The notes: generated from the letters alone by a model not told the origin. 64,000 bases of DNA from Rathayibacter sp. SW19 (GCF_030866825.1 NZ_CP133020.1:2480001-2544000); one strand, 5' to 3'. Counted from the first letter of the stretch, positions 1 through 8,451 are shown. Numbers and translations are program-made.

Positions 1-161
1 GGCAGGCCGTAGGTGCGAACCCGCTGTGCATCTACGTGCCGTGCCACCGCGTGCTCGGCGCGAACGGCAAACTCACGGGCTACGCCGGTGGGCTGAAGCG
101 CAAGCAGGCCTTGTTGGAGTTGGAGGAGCCCGCCCAGGTGAGGGCGGGACGATTGTTCTAA
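1..161 (+). CDS. ogt: Methylated-DNA--protein-cysteine methyltransferase, 3' end only
   Basis: Only the last 52 codons are in the window; the start lies to the left. The fragment carries the active-site motif PCHR (Cys codon at 42-44), followed by GYAGGLKRKQALLELE, the usual C-terminal part of O6-alkylguanine-DNA alkyltransferases. These suicide enzymes move the alkyl group from O6-alkylguanine in DNA to the motif cysteine. Whether the complete protein is a stand-alone Ogt or has an Ada-type regulatory domain cannot be seen. The 2OG-Fe(II) oxygenase downstream on the same strand (134-base gap) may belong to the same alkylation-damage context. Family assignment is secure; the symbol is a guess between ogt and ada. 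Confidence 0.9.
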   Translation, partial: QAVGANPLCIYVPCHRVLGANGKLTGYAGGLKRKQALLELEEPAQVRAGRLF

Positions 162-295
162 CGGATCTCGCGAAAGACTCGCCTTGGCCGTATTCAACCC
201 GATGACGATGAAGCGACTGTCCGCGCCAGTGCTCGCTCGGCGGCTCCATCGGCGGCCTGGACGTCAAAACGCCCTGCTCGAACTGGAGCTGCAGC

Positions 296-1036
296 ATGAC
301 AACCAATGAGAAGAAGAATCAGGCGACCGACCCGTGGCTAGGCCGCGTCGAGTCAGCGGATTGGTCGGCCGTTGCCGACGAAATCAACGAGTACGGCGGA
401 GCACTCCTGCCGCAGCTCCTGACGCCGGACGAGACCGTCGCGTTCCGGGAGCTCTACGCAAGCGATGAAGTGTTCCGCAGCACGATCAACATGGGTCGCC
501 ACCGCTTCGGCGAGGGTCAGTACCGGTATTTCCACGCCCCCTATCCTGAACCGATCGAACGGCTCAAGCAGGCGCTGTACCCTCGACTGCTGCCGATCGC
601 GCGCGATTGGTGGACCAAGCTCGGAAGGCCCTCCCCGTGGCCTGACACACTCGACGAGTGGCTCGACATGTGCCACGACGCCGGCCAGACCAAGTCGACG
701 GCGATCCTGCTGAAGTACTGCGAGAAGGATTGGAACGCACTGCACCGCGACCTCTACGGAGACCTCGTGTTCCCGCTCCAGGTCGTCATCAACCTGAACG
801 AGCCCGGCGTTGACCACATCGGCGGCGAATTCATACTGCTCGAACAGCGCCCCCGAGCGCAGTCGAGGGGAACCGCAACGCTGCTCCCGCACGGTCACGG
901 CTACGTGTTCACCACTCGTGAGCGCCCCGTGCAGTCCGCGCGTGGCTGGTCAGCCGCGCCAGTGCGGCACGGCGTCTCCGCCGTTCGCTCCGGTGAACGG
1001 CACACGCTCGCCCTCGTCTTCCACGACGCCGCATGA
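296..1036 (+). CDS. 2OG-Fe(II) oxygenase family protein
   Basis: 246 residues. The iron ligands of the double-stranded beta-helix fold are visible as HRD (His150-x-Asp152) and a distal His225 in VRHGVSAVRSGERHTLAL; Arg235, ten residues after the second His, is placed to bind 2-oxoglutarate. The protein resembles the uncharacterised bacterial group often annotated as 2OG-Fe(II) oxygenase (COG3826-like), not classic AlkB. ATG at 296 is preceded by GGAG with eight bases of spacing, which supports this start. It follows an alkyltransferase on the same strand, so a role in alkylated-base repair is possible but is inference from position. Substrate unknown. Confidence 0.85.
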   Translation: MTTNEKKNQATDPWLGRVESADWSAVADEINEYGGALLPQLLTPDETVAFRELYASDEVFRSTINMGRHRFGEGQYRYFHAPYPEPIERLKQALYPRLLPIARDWWTKLGRPSPWPDTLDEWLDMCHDAGQTKSTAILLKYCEKDWNALHRDLYGDLVFPLQVVINLNEPGVDHIGGEFILLEQRPRAQSRGTATLLPHGHGYVFTTRERPVQSARGWSAAPVRHGVSAVRSGERHTLALVFHDAA

Positions 1037-1302
1037 GTTACTCGTCCGCCGACCTCATCGCCGAGGGTGACTACGTGGCCGGCGCTACAGGATGAACAAG
1101 CGGCATCAAAGGTGATCAGTTGCGTGCGCAGGCGCGGCCAGCTCATCCGTTCGATACTTCGCGAGTTGTGGTGTTCACATCTTGATTCGACATACGAGAA
1201 CCGTCGCACCGCTGCACATGATTTGTAATACGAAGCCCGAGATGTAATGCACTTACAATTTCAATCTTGCGCGGAATATGCGATATGCATCATATATATG
1301 GC
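1037..1302. promoter_or_regulatory. AT-richer intergenic region with possible operator and promoter for the phage-type regulator
   Basis: No convincing gene lies here. The stretch is clearly more AT-rich than its surroundings from about 1180 on. TTGTAA (1223-1228) and TTACAA (1253-1258) form a 6-bp inverted repeat 24 bases apart, a possible operator. TTGCGC (1267-1272) and CATATA (1291-1296), 18 bases apart, could be -35/-10 elements that place transcription start at or near the ATG at 1303. These elements are weak and were read by eye. Confidence 0.3.
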
Positions 1303-1593
1303 ATGTCAAATGCAGAGTTGGCTTCCAACTGGATTCCCGATGTCAGCGCTTTTGGCGCGCGCCTTGCACTGGTCCGGTGGCGCATGGGATGGAACCTGAG
1401 CGAAGCGGAGCGCGAATGCGGCCTCACGCAGAACACGTGGAGCGGTTACGAAACGGGGAAGAATCCCCGCGACTTCGTCAAAGTCGTCGCAAGTATCGTC
1501 ATGCGCACTCGCGTGGACAAAGTGTGGCTGATGACAGGTGAAGGCTCTCCTGTGGGCCCTACCGGGATCGAACCGATGACATCCACGGTGTAA
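1303..1593 (+). CDS. Phage-type HTH repressor (orphan), frame ends inside tRNA-Val
   Basis: 96 residues from ATG 1303. Upstream in-frame starts (TTG 1267, ATG 1285) exist, but the family usually begins close to the WxPDVSAFGARLALVRWRMG segment seen here. A Cro/C1-like helix-turn-helix covers about residues 28-60 (GWNLSEAERECGLTQNTWSGYE), followed by a WLMTG segment as in actinophage immunity repressors. Residues 84-96 (VGPTGIEPMTSTV) are translated from the antisense of the tRNA-Val 3' end. No integrase, excisionase or other phage gene is near. It may be the lysogenic, truncated form of a repressor left by a lost prophage. Whether it is expressed is unknown. A chance frame is unlikely given the HTH match. 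Confidence 0.7.
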   Translation: MSNAELASNWIPDVSAFGARLALVRWRMGWNLSEAERECGLTQNTWSGYETGKNPRDFVKVVASIVMRTRVDKVWLMTGEGSPVGPTGIEPMTSTV

Positions 1594-1625
1594 ACGTGGC
1601 GCTCTACCAGCTGAGCTAAAGGCCC
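1553..1625 (-). tRNA. tRNA-Val (anticodon UAC)
   Basis: The reverse strand folds into a full cloverleaf. The acceptor stem is GGGCCTT/AGGGCCC with discriminator A, and the D stem is GCTC/GAGC. The anticodon stem CCACG/CGTGG encloses loop TTTACAC with anticodon TAC, and the T-loop is TTCGATC. CCA is not encoded. It lies 54 bases from the end of the peroxiredoxin gene on the same strand. The 3' end, a common phage attachment site, is read antisense by the HTH gene. Confidence 0.96.
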
Positions 1626-1679
1626 TTCGCGTGCACGACGGTGCGCGTGATGCGAAGTAAGCGTAACAGCATCCGTTCG

Positions 1680-2147
1680 TTACGCCGCGTGCAGTTCCTC
1701 CAATGCGGCGCGGTATGCGTCGAGGGAGCGCGCCTCGCCCGGCGCGGTGATGAAACTCTCGCGGATGACGCCACCAGCGTCGATCAGGAAGGTCGCGCGA
1801 TTCGCGAATCCCTTGTCTTCGAGGAACACGCCGTATTCTTTGGCGACCTGGCCGTGCGGCCAGAAGTCCGCCAGCAGCGAGAAATTGTAACCCTCCTGTT
1901 CGGCCCACGCGCGCAGGGAGTATTTCGAGTCGACGGAAATGCCCAGCAGCTCAACGCCCTCAGCCGCGAACAGCTCCACGTTGTCACGCAGTTCGCACAG
2001 CTCGCCGGTGCACGTGCCGGAGAACGCGAAAGGAAAGAAGACGAGCGCCACCGCCTTGCGCCCGGCGAAATCGCTGAGCCGGATCGGCTCACCGAATTGG
2101 TTGGCAAGTTCGAAGTCGGGAGCGAGCGTGTCGTTCTCCAGGGCCAT
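1680..2147 (-). CDS. Peroxiredoxin (AhpE/Bcp type)
   Basis: 155 residues; reduces peroxides through a cysteine thiol in the cytoplasm. The thioredoxin-fold motif FFPFAFSGTC places the peroxidatic Cys at 46 (PxxxSxxC). A second Cys at 51 (CTGELC) is spaced as in Bcp-type atypical two-Cys enzymes, whereas the overall sequence (LLADFWPHGQVAKEYGVF, FANRATFLIDAGG) is closest to actinobacterial AhpE. Start ATG 2147 has AAAGGA six bases upstream; the frame is open further upstream but without a ribosome site. It is divergent from aceE across a 209-base gap. Confidence 0.93.
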   Translation of the reverse strand: MALENDTLAPDFELANQFGEPIRLSDFAGRKAVALVFFPFAFSGTCTGELCELRDNVELFAAEGVELLGISVDSKYSLRAWAEQEGYNFSLLADFWPHGQVAKEYGVFLEDKGFANRATFLIDAGGVIRESFITAPGEARSLDAYRAALEELHAA

Positions 2148-2356
2148 CGTGCGTCCTTTCATGCGGACCCGGCTGACCGTCGCCAGGCACAAACTGACAG
2201 CCTAGACCGGTTCGTTGAGGATCACCAGGAACGGCCGCTCAACACCACTCCACGACGCGAGAACTATGACTAGGCTGACGTTCGGTGCCTTTCTGTCGAA
2301 ACCCGACAAATCCAGTGCCCGATTCCCGATCTAACCCACACAAGAAAGAGGTCGAG

Positions 2357-5083
2357 GTGACCGTCAACGATCAGGATCCGTATTCGGTGAATTACGTCGA
2401 TACGGATCCGGAAGAGACCGCAGAGTGGCAGGAATCGCTCGACGCCATCGTCGCCGCTGAGGGCCGCGGTCGAGCCCGCGAGATCATGCTCAGCCTGCTC
2501 AAGCGCTCGAAAGAGCTGCAACTGAACGTGCCGATGGTTCCGACGACGGACTATATCAACACGATCTCTCCCGAGAACGAGCCCGACTTTCCCGGCGATG
2601 AAGCGCTCGAACGTCGTTATCGGGCTTGGATCCGCTGGAACGCCGCCATTCAGGTGCACCGCGCGCAGCGCCCGGGTATCGCGGTCGGCGGCCATATTTC
2701 CACCTATGCCTCCAGCGCTGCGCTCTATGAGGTCGGCTTCAACCACTTCTTCCGGGGCCAAGATCACGCGGGCGGCGGCGACCAGATCTTCATCCAGGGG
2801 CACGCATCCCCCGGAATTTATGCACGGGCCTTCCTCGAAGGTCGGCTGAGCAGCGACCAACTGGACGGCTTCCGGCAGGAGAAGTCGCACGCGCCCAACG
2901 GACTGTCCTCCTACCCGCACCCCCGGCTGATGCCGGACTTCTGGCAGTTCCCGACCGTCTCGATGGGGCTCGGCCCGATCAACGCGATCTACCAGGCGCA
3001 ACTGAACCAGTACCTCACGCACCGCGGCATCAAGGACGCCTCAGACCAACACGTCTGGGCGTTCCTCGGTGACGGTGAGATGGACGAGGTCGAGAGTCGC
3101 GGCCAACTGCAGGTTGCCGCAAACGAGGGCCTGGACAACCTGACCTTCGTCATCAACGCCAATCTCCAACGCCTCGACGGCCCGGTGCGCGGAAACGGAA
3201 AGATCATCCAGGAGCTCGAGAGCTTCTTCCGCGGTGCGGGCTGGAACGTCATCAAGGTGATCTGGGGCCGCGAATGGGATGTCCTGCTTGATCGCGACAC
3301 CGAAGGTGCGCTGGTCAACCTGATGAACGTAACGCCCGACGGTGACTACCAAACGTACAAGGCCGAAAACGGCGCCTACGTGCGCGAGCACTTCTTCGGC
3401 CGTGACCCGCGCACACTCGAAATGGTCACCGGCTACTCCGATCAAGACCTGTGGAACTTGAAGCGCGGCGGCCACGACTACCGCAAGGTCTACGCGGCGT
3501 TCCAAGCCGCACTTCAACACAGGGGCCAACCGACGGTGATCATCGCGAAGACCGTCAAGGGCTATGGCCTCGGGCCTAGCTTCGAAGGTCGCAATGCGAC
3601 CCATCAGATGAAGAAGATGACGCTCGAGAACCTGAAGACATTCCGAGACGCGATGCACATTCCGATCTCGGATGCGCAACTCGAGGAAAACCCCTACCTT
3701 CCGCCGTACTACAATCCCGGTGAGCAGGATGAGACGATCCAGTATCTCCAAGAGCGCAGGCGCCTGCTCGGAGGGTACATTCCCGAGCGACGCACACACC
3801 ATGCGCCGGTTCCTCTGCCGAACGACGGCACCTATGCGCTTGCGAAGAAGGGCTCCGGAACACAGGAGATCGCCACGACGATGGCCTTCGTGCGCCTGCT
3901 GAAGGAGCTGTTGCGATCGAAGGACTTCGGCCACCGCATCGTGCCGATCATCCCAGACGAAGCGCGCACGTTCGGTATCGACGCCTTCTTTCCGAGCGCA
4001 AAGATTTACAACCCGAGCGGGCAGCACTACACGTCGGTCGACCGCGAGCTTCTCCTTGCCTACAAGGAGAGCCCGCAGGGCCAGATCATCCACGTCGGCA
4101 TCAACGAGGCCGGCGCAGCAGCCGCCTTCACCGCGGTTGGCACATCGTATTCGACGCAGGGCGAAGTGCTGATCCCGGTCTACGTGTTCTATTCGATGTT
4201 CGGGTTCCAACGCACCGGCGACGCCTTCTGGGCTGCGGGCGATCAAATGGCCCGCGGCTTCATCATGGGCGCAACCGCCGGTCGAACCACACTGACCGGC
4301 GAAGGTCTGCAACACGCGGACGGTCATTCGCCGCTGCTGGCCTCGACGAACCCGGCCGTCGTTTCCTACGACCCTGCATACGGCTATGAGATCGGCCACA
4401 TCGTGCGCAGCGGGCTGGAGCGCATGTATGGCGGCACACGCCCTGATCCGAACGTCATGTACTACATCACCGTTTACAACGAGCCCATCGTTCACCCCGC
4501 CGAGCCGGAAGGACTCGATGTCGACGGGGTGGTACGCGGCATTTACAAGCTGCGTCATGCGATGAACGACGGGCCGAAGTCGCAACTGCTGGCATCCGGA
4601 GTCGCCGTCGGCTGGGCACTCGAAGCGCAGCGGCTGCTTGCGGCGGACTGGGGCGTCTCAGCGGATGTCTGGTCCGTCACCTCGTGGAGTGAGTTGCGCA
4701 GAGACGGTCTCGCCGCCGAGAGCCACAACTTCCTGAATCCGAGCGCGGAGAGAGTCGTACCTTACCTGACCCGCACACTGGCAGACGCTCAGGGACCGTT
4801 CGTCGCGGTGAGCGACTACATGCACGCCGTTCCGGATCAGGTTCGCCAGTTCGTTCCCGGTGACTTCGCGTCGCTCGGGGCTGATGGTTTCGGTTTCTCA
4901 GACACCCGCGCGGCCGCGCGGCGCTTCTTCAAGATCGACGGCCCATCGCTGGTCGTGCGCACCCTGGAGTTGCTTGCCGCACGCGGTCAGGTGGATCCTT
5001 CGCTGCCCGCTCAGGCTATCGACCGCTACCGGCTGTTCGATGTCACAGCGGGCACAACCGGCTCAGCCGGCGGCGAGAGCTGA
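2357..5083 (+). CDS. aceE: Pyruvate dehydrogenase E1 component, homodimeric type
   Basis: 908 residues, usual length for AceE. Decarboxylates pyruvate with thiamine diphosphate and passes the acetyl group to the E2 lipoyl domain. The ThDP/Mg motif starts at GDGEMDEVE (about residue 238) and ends near NANLQRLDG; other AceE signatures include GHISTYASSAALYEVGFNHFF near the N terminus and ADGHSP in the middle. Start is GTG 2357, preceded by AAAGAGG, rather than the longer open frame. TGTCG-N5-CGACA (2294-2308), a dyad 49 bases upstream, is a candidate operator. The fatty-acid regulator gene begins 15 bases after the stop. Confidence 0.97.
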   Translation: MTVNDQDPYSVNYVDTDPEETAEWQESLDAIVAAEGRGRAREIMLSLLKRSKELQLNVPMVPTTDYINTISPENEPDFPGDEALERRYRAWIRWNAAIQVHRAQRPGIAVGGHISTYASSAALYEVGFNHFFRGQDHAGGGDQIFIQGHASPGIYARAFLEGRLSSDQLDGFRQEKSHAPNGLSSYPHPRLMPDFWQFPTVSMGLGPINAIYQAQLNQYLTHRGIKDASDQHVWAFLGDGEMDEVESRGQLQVAANEGLDNLTFVINANLQRLDGPVRGNGKIIQELESFFRGAGWNVIKVIWGREWDVLLDRDTEGALVNLMNVTPDGDYQTYKAENGAYVREHFFGRDPRTLEMVTGYSDQDLWNLKRGGHDYRKVYAAFQAALQHRGQPTVIIAKTVKGYGLGPSFEGRNATHQMKKMTLENLKTFRDAMHIPISDAQLEENPYLPPYYNPGEQDETIQYLQERRRLLGGYIPERRTHHAPVPLPNDGTYALAKKGSGTQEIATTMAFVRLLKELLRSKDFGHRIVPIIPDEARTFGIDAFFPSAKIYNPSGQHYTSVDRELLLAYKESPQGQIIHVGINEAGAAAAFTAVGTSYSTQGEVLIPVYVFYSMFGFQRTGDAFWAAGDQMARGFIMGATAGRTTLTGEGLQHADGHSPLLASTNPAVVSYDPAYGYEIGHIVRSGLERMYGGTRPDPNVMYYITVYNEPIVHPAEPEGLDVDGVVRGIYKLRHAMNDGPKSQLLASGVAVGWALEAQRLLAADWGVSADVWSVTSWSELRRDGLAAESHNFLNPSAERVVPYLTRTLADAQGPFVAVSDYMHAVPDQVRQFVPGDFASLGADGFGFSDTRAAARRFFKIDGPSLVVRTLELLAARGQVDPSLPAQAIDRYRLFDVTAGTTGSAGGES

Positions 5084-5098
5084 CGGCGCGTACAACAG

Positions 5099-6304
5099 GT
5101 GCCGAAAACTAAGGAAGAGACGCTCGCCTGGCTGCGTAAAATCTCCGGGGAGCTAGCCACCGCCACGCTCAAGCGGCTTGAGGACACACTGCCCTGGTAT
5201 GGCGACATGCCGCCCGGCCGACGCTCCGCCGTCGGCTTGGTCGCGCAGGCCGGCATCACGTCGTTCATCTCATGGTTCGACGACCCGCGTTCGACCCCGT
5301 GGATCGCGGCGGATGTCTTCGGTGCCGCGCCGCGCGAATTGCTGCGCTCCGTCACGCTGCAGCAGACGCTCCAGCTGATCCGGGTCACGGTCGAGGTCGT
5401 CGAGGATCGCGTCAAAGACGGCGGTGAGCTACTCCGCGAGGCGATCCTCCTGTACTCGCGTGAGATCGCGTTCGCGGCAGCGGATGTCTATGCTCGCGCC
5501 GCCGAGGCACGCGGGCTTTGGGATGCCCGCCTCGAGGCGCTCGTCGTCGACTCGATCCTGACCGGCGAATACGACGACGAGTTGCCGAGCCGCATTGCGG
5601 CACTCGGCTGGCACGGTCACGGCGAGGTGAGCGTCTTGGTGGGGACCACCCCGCCCGTTCTCGATGTCGACCAACTGCGCCGTACTGCCAGACACATGTC
5701 TGCCGATGTGCTGATCGGAGTGCAAGGCAGCAGACTCGTACTCGTGATCGGGAGGGCACGCCCGAGCTCGGAGGAGCAGGACGACGCCATCGGCGCAGAA
5801 CCGCTGGTCAACTTCCTCGATATTGCCGCGCAGTTGGAGCCCGGATTCGGCCAAGGCCACCTGGTGCTCGGCCACGAGGTGCCGACACTCGTGGACGCGT
5901 CGAAGAGCGCGAAAGCAGCGCTTGCCGGATTCGCCGTGGCAAAGGGTTGGCGCAATTGCCCGCGCCCCGTTCACGCAGACGATCTACTTCCCGAACGCGC
6001 TCTCGCCGGCGACGGCCTGGCGCGCGCAACGCTGATCAATCGCATCTACAAGCCGCTCAAAGCGCACTCGACGGAACTGCTGACAACTCTCTGGTGCTAC
6101 CTGGACAATGGCCGCTCGCTCGAGGCGACGGCACGCGAACTGTTCGTTCACCCCAACACGGTGCGCTACCGGCTGAAGCGTGTGACCGACGTGATCGGCT
6201 GGGATGCCACTGGTGCCCGTGAAGCGCTGATCCTGCAGGCGGCGCTGATCGTCGGCTCCATCAATGAGCCGGACGCCCCGATCAAACGCCGTCCCAGTCG
6301 CTGA
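5099..6304 (+). CDS. fasR: PucR-type regulator of fatty-acid biosynthesis (FasR-like)
   Basis: 401 residues. The C terminus (about 335-390) holds a PucR/CdaR-type helix-turn-helix with SLEATARELFVHPNTVRYRL; the central part is a degenerate GGDEF-like domain. Its place directly upstream of fabD-fabH-acpP-fabF matches Streptomyces FasR, a PucR-like activator of that operon; the TetR-family mycobacterial FasR is unrelated. Start GTG 5099 follows aceE by 15 bases with only a weak ribosome site, so it may be cotranscribed with aceE. The stop codon lies inside the first unit of a 15-bp tandem repeat. Function is inferred from synteny and domain architecture. Confidence 0.85.
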   Translation: MPKTKEETLAWLRKISGELATATLKRLEDTLPWYGDMPPGRRSAVGLVAQAGITSFISWFDDPRSTPWIAADVFGAAPRELLRSVTLQQTLQLIRVTVEVVEDRVKDGGELLREAILLYSREIAFAAADVYARAAEARGLWDARLEALVVDSILTGEYDDELPSRIAALGWHGHGEVSVLVGTTPPVLDVDQLRRTARHMSADVLIGVQGSRLVLVIGRARPSSEEQDDAIGAEPLVNFLDIAAQLEPGFGQGHLVLGHEVPTLVDASKSAKAALAGFAVAKGWRNCPRPVHADDLLPERALAGDGLARATLINRIYKPLKAHSTELLTTLWCYLDNGRSLEATARELFVHPNTVRYRLKRVTDVIGWDATGAREALILQAALIVGSINEPDAPIKRRPSR

Positions 6305-6356
6305 GACCCCGGTCACTGAGCTTCCGGCCGCTGAGCTTCCAGTCGCTGAGCGAAGC
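6297..6356. repeat. Tandem array, 4 x 15 bp, overlapping the fasR stop codon
   Basis: Units at 6297, 6312, 6327 and 6342: GTCGCTGAGACCCCG, GTCACTGAGCTTCCG, GCCGCTGAGCTTCCA and GTCGCTGAGCGAAGC. Each contains TGA at the same position; because 15 is a multiple of three, the fasR stop is followed by three more in-frame TGA codons. Confidence 0.85.
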
Positions 6357-6413
6357 CGAAGCGCACTACCGTTCTGTGTGACATCGACAAAGCTTTGGCC
6401 CACAACTGTGAGA

Positions 6414-6423
6414 GTGTCGACAC
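6414..6423. promoter_or_regulatory. Palindrome GTGTCGACAC upstream of fabD
   Basis: A perfect 10-bp palindrome 33 bases before the fabD start. A related half-site CGACA occurs just upstream in TGACATCGACAAAG, and a TGTCG-N5-CGACA dyad lies upstream of aceE. It could be a binding site for FasR or another shared regulator; this is inference from the motif alone. Confidence 0.3.
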
Positions 6424-6456
6424 CCTGGATTCCACCGCTCTTGGCAGACTAGTACG

Positions 6457-7377
6457 GTGATTGTTGTTGTCTGCCCAGGTCAGGGCTCCCAAACTCCCGG
6501 TTTTCTCGAGCCCTGGCTTTCCGATCCGACGGCGCGCACACTGCTGGGAGAGTTTTCTGATGCGGCGGGCCTCGACCTGATCACGCACGGAACCGTTTCT
6601 GACGCCGACACGATCCGGGACACGGCAGTCGCTCAGCCGTTGATCGTTGGAGCAAGCCTCATCGCCCTGCATGCGCTGCTGAGCGCGGGCGCGCATGGCC
6701 GGATCGGCGGCATCGCCGGCCATTCCGTCGGTGAGATCGCGGCAGCGGCCGGTTCCGGGATCCTCAGCGAACCAGACGCTCTGCAGTTCGTGAGCGAGCG
6801 CGCCGTAGCGATGGCGCAGGCTGCTGCTGCAACACCAACGGGCATGAGCGCCGTGCTTGGTGGCGATCAAGACGCGGTCGTCGCCCACGTCAAGACGTTC
6901 GGCCTTGAGCCCGCCAATTACAACGGCGGCGGTCAGATCGTCGTGGCGGGGGCCATCGACGCGCTCGCGCGGCTGGCCGATGAGCCGTTGCGCGGCACGC
7001 GGGTCGTGCCACTGCAGGTGGCAGGGGCGTTCCACACGCACTACATGGAGCCCGCACGCGACTGGCTGGCCGGAGCGGCGGGTGCATTCGAGACCAGCGA
7101 CCCCGACCTGCGCATCTGGACGAACAATGACGGATCGAAAGTGGAATCCGGTGCGAGATTCCTGGAATTGGTCGTCGGTCAGGTGGCATCCCCCGTACGC
7201 TGGGATTTGTGCATGGCCGCGTTCTCCGCTGCCGGAGTCACCGGCGTGGTTGAGCTTGCGCCTGCCGGCGCCCTGACCGGACTCGCCAAACGAGGACTCA
7301 AAGGAGTTCCGACGGTGGCGATCAAGACGCCGGAGGATCTGCCCGCGGCCATCGAACTGTTCGATCAGTTCGCCTGA
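6457..7377 (+). CDS. fabD: Malonyl-CoA:ACP transacylase
   Basis: 306 residues. Transfers malonyl from CoA to the ACP phosphopantetheine arm, supplying the extender unit for fatty-acid synthesis. The nucleophile is Ser90 in GHSVGE, the catalytic His is His193 in GAFHTHYM, and the N terminus has the typical CPGQGSQTPG loop. Start GTG 6457 has no clear ribosome site, so a very short or absent leader is possible. First gene of the fabD-fabH-acpP-fabF set; fabH starts 28 bases downstream. Confidence 0.97.
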   Translation: MIVVVCPGQGSQTPGFLEPWLSDPTARTLLGEFSDAAGLDLITHGTVSDADTIRDTAVAQPLIVGASLIALHALLSAGAHGRIGGIAGHSVGEIAAAAGSGILSEPDALQFVSERAVAMAQAAAATPTGMSAVLGGDQDAVVAHVKTFGLEPANYNGGGQIVVAGAIDALARLADEPLRGTRVVPLQVAGAFHTHYMEPARDWLAGAAGAFETSDPDLRIWTNNDGSKVESGARFLELVVGQVASPVRWDLCMAAFSAAGVTGVVELAPAGALTGLAKRGLKGVPTVAIKTPEDLPAAIELFDQFA

Positions 7378-7405
7378 TCGCCGCGCGAGAGAGACTTTCC
7401 AGAAC

Positions 7406-8410
7406 ATGACCCAACCCGTTCTTCAACAGAGCCACGGCCCTGAATTCACCCGGATGCTCGCATTCGGTGCTGCCCGTGGCGACCTGAGCGTCTCCAACGA
7501 CGACATCGTCGGCCCGATCAACTCGTCTGACGAGTGGATCCAGCAGCGCACCGGGATCGTCACCCGACGTCGTGCGTCGAAGCAGATCCTCGCCGTCGAC
7601 CTGGCAACCGACGCTGCTCGCGAGGCGATCGAGAAATCCGGCATCGCACCGGAGGATATCGATCTCGTCATCATCGCGACGATCAGCAATGTGCAGCAGA
7701 CCCCGTCGATGTCCGCCGTCGTCGCCGACCGGGTCGGAGCGAATCCCGCGGCCGCCTACGATGTCAACGCCGCTTGTGCAGGCTATGCATATGCGATTGC
7801 ACAAGCGGATGCGCTGATCCGAAGTGGCGCGGCGCACTATGCGCTGGTGGTCGGTGCGGAGAAACTCTCCGACGTCGTCGATCCGACAGACCGGTCGATC
7901 TCGTTCCTCCTTGGTGACGGCGCAGGTGCCACGGTAATCGGGCCGAGCGAGACACCCGGCATTGCGCCGACGGTCTGGGGGTCGGACGGTTCACGTGCGG
8001 ACGCTGTCGGCATGAACGCAACGTTGACCCAATTTCGTGACGGCGAGGCCGAGTGGCCGACGCTTCGGCAGGAGGGTCAGACCGTCTTCCGGTGGGCGGT
8101 TTGGGACATGGCGAAAGTCGCTCGCAGAGCCCTCGAGGTTGCCGGAATCACTGCGGCCGACCTCGCGGCGTTCATTCCCCATCAGGCAAACATGCGTATC
8201 GTCGACGAGTTTGCGAAGCAACTCAAGCTGCCCAGTACGGTGATCATCGCCCGTGACATTGAGACGACCGGCAACACCTCGGCCGCCTCCATTCCGTTAG
8301 CGACCCATCGACTGTTGCAGGGGCACCCTGAGCTCAGCGGCGGCCTCGCGCTGCAGATCGGCTTCGGGGCCGGTCTGGTGTACGGCGCGCAGGTCGTCGT
8401 ACTCCCGTAA
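7406..8410 (+). CDS. fabH: Beta-ketoacyl-ACP synthase III
   Basis: 334 residues. Condenses an acyl-CoA primer with malonyl-ACP, the initiating step, and so sets straight- versus branched-chain primer use. The triad is Cys124 (NAACAGYAYA), His259 (IPHQANMRI) and Asn290 (NTSAASIP). Start ATG 7406 is preceded by a weak AGAGAGA. It lies between fabD and acpP on the same strand. Actinobacterial FabH enzymes often prefer branched primers, but specificity cannot be read from the sequence. Confidence 0.97.
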   Translation: MTQPVLQQSHGPEFTRMLAFGAARGDLSVSNDDIVGPINSSDEWIQQRTGIVTRRRASKQILAVDLATDAAREAIEKSGIAPEDIDLVIIATISNVQQTPSMSAVVADRVGANPAAAYDVNAACAGYAYAIAQADALIRSGAAHYALVVGAEKLSDVVDPTDRSISFLLGDGAGATVIGPSETPGIAPTVWGSDGSRADAVGMNATLTQFRDGEAEWPTLRQEGQTVFRWAVWDMAKVARRALEVAGITAADLAAFIPHQANMRIVDEFAKQLKLPSTVIIARDIETTGNTSAASIPLATHRLLQGHPELSGGLALQIGFGAGLVYGAQVVVLP

Positions 8411-8451
8411 ACTATTCAACGGTCAAACGACACCCACCAAGGAGAAACAAC

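Noticed and set aside
2270..5083. Long minus-strand frames opposite aceE
   Set aside because: Shadow frames of a high-GC gene; no family motifs, while aceE is complete on the plus strand.
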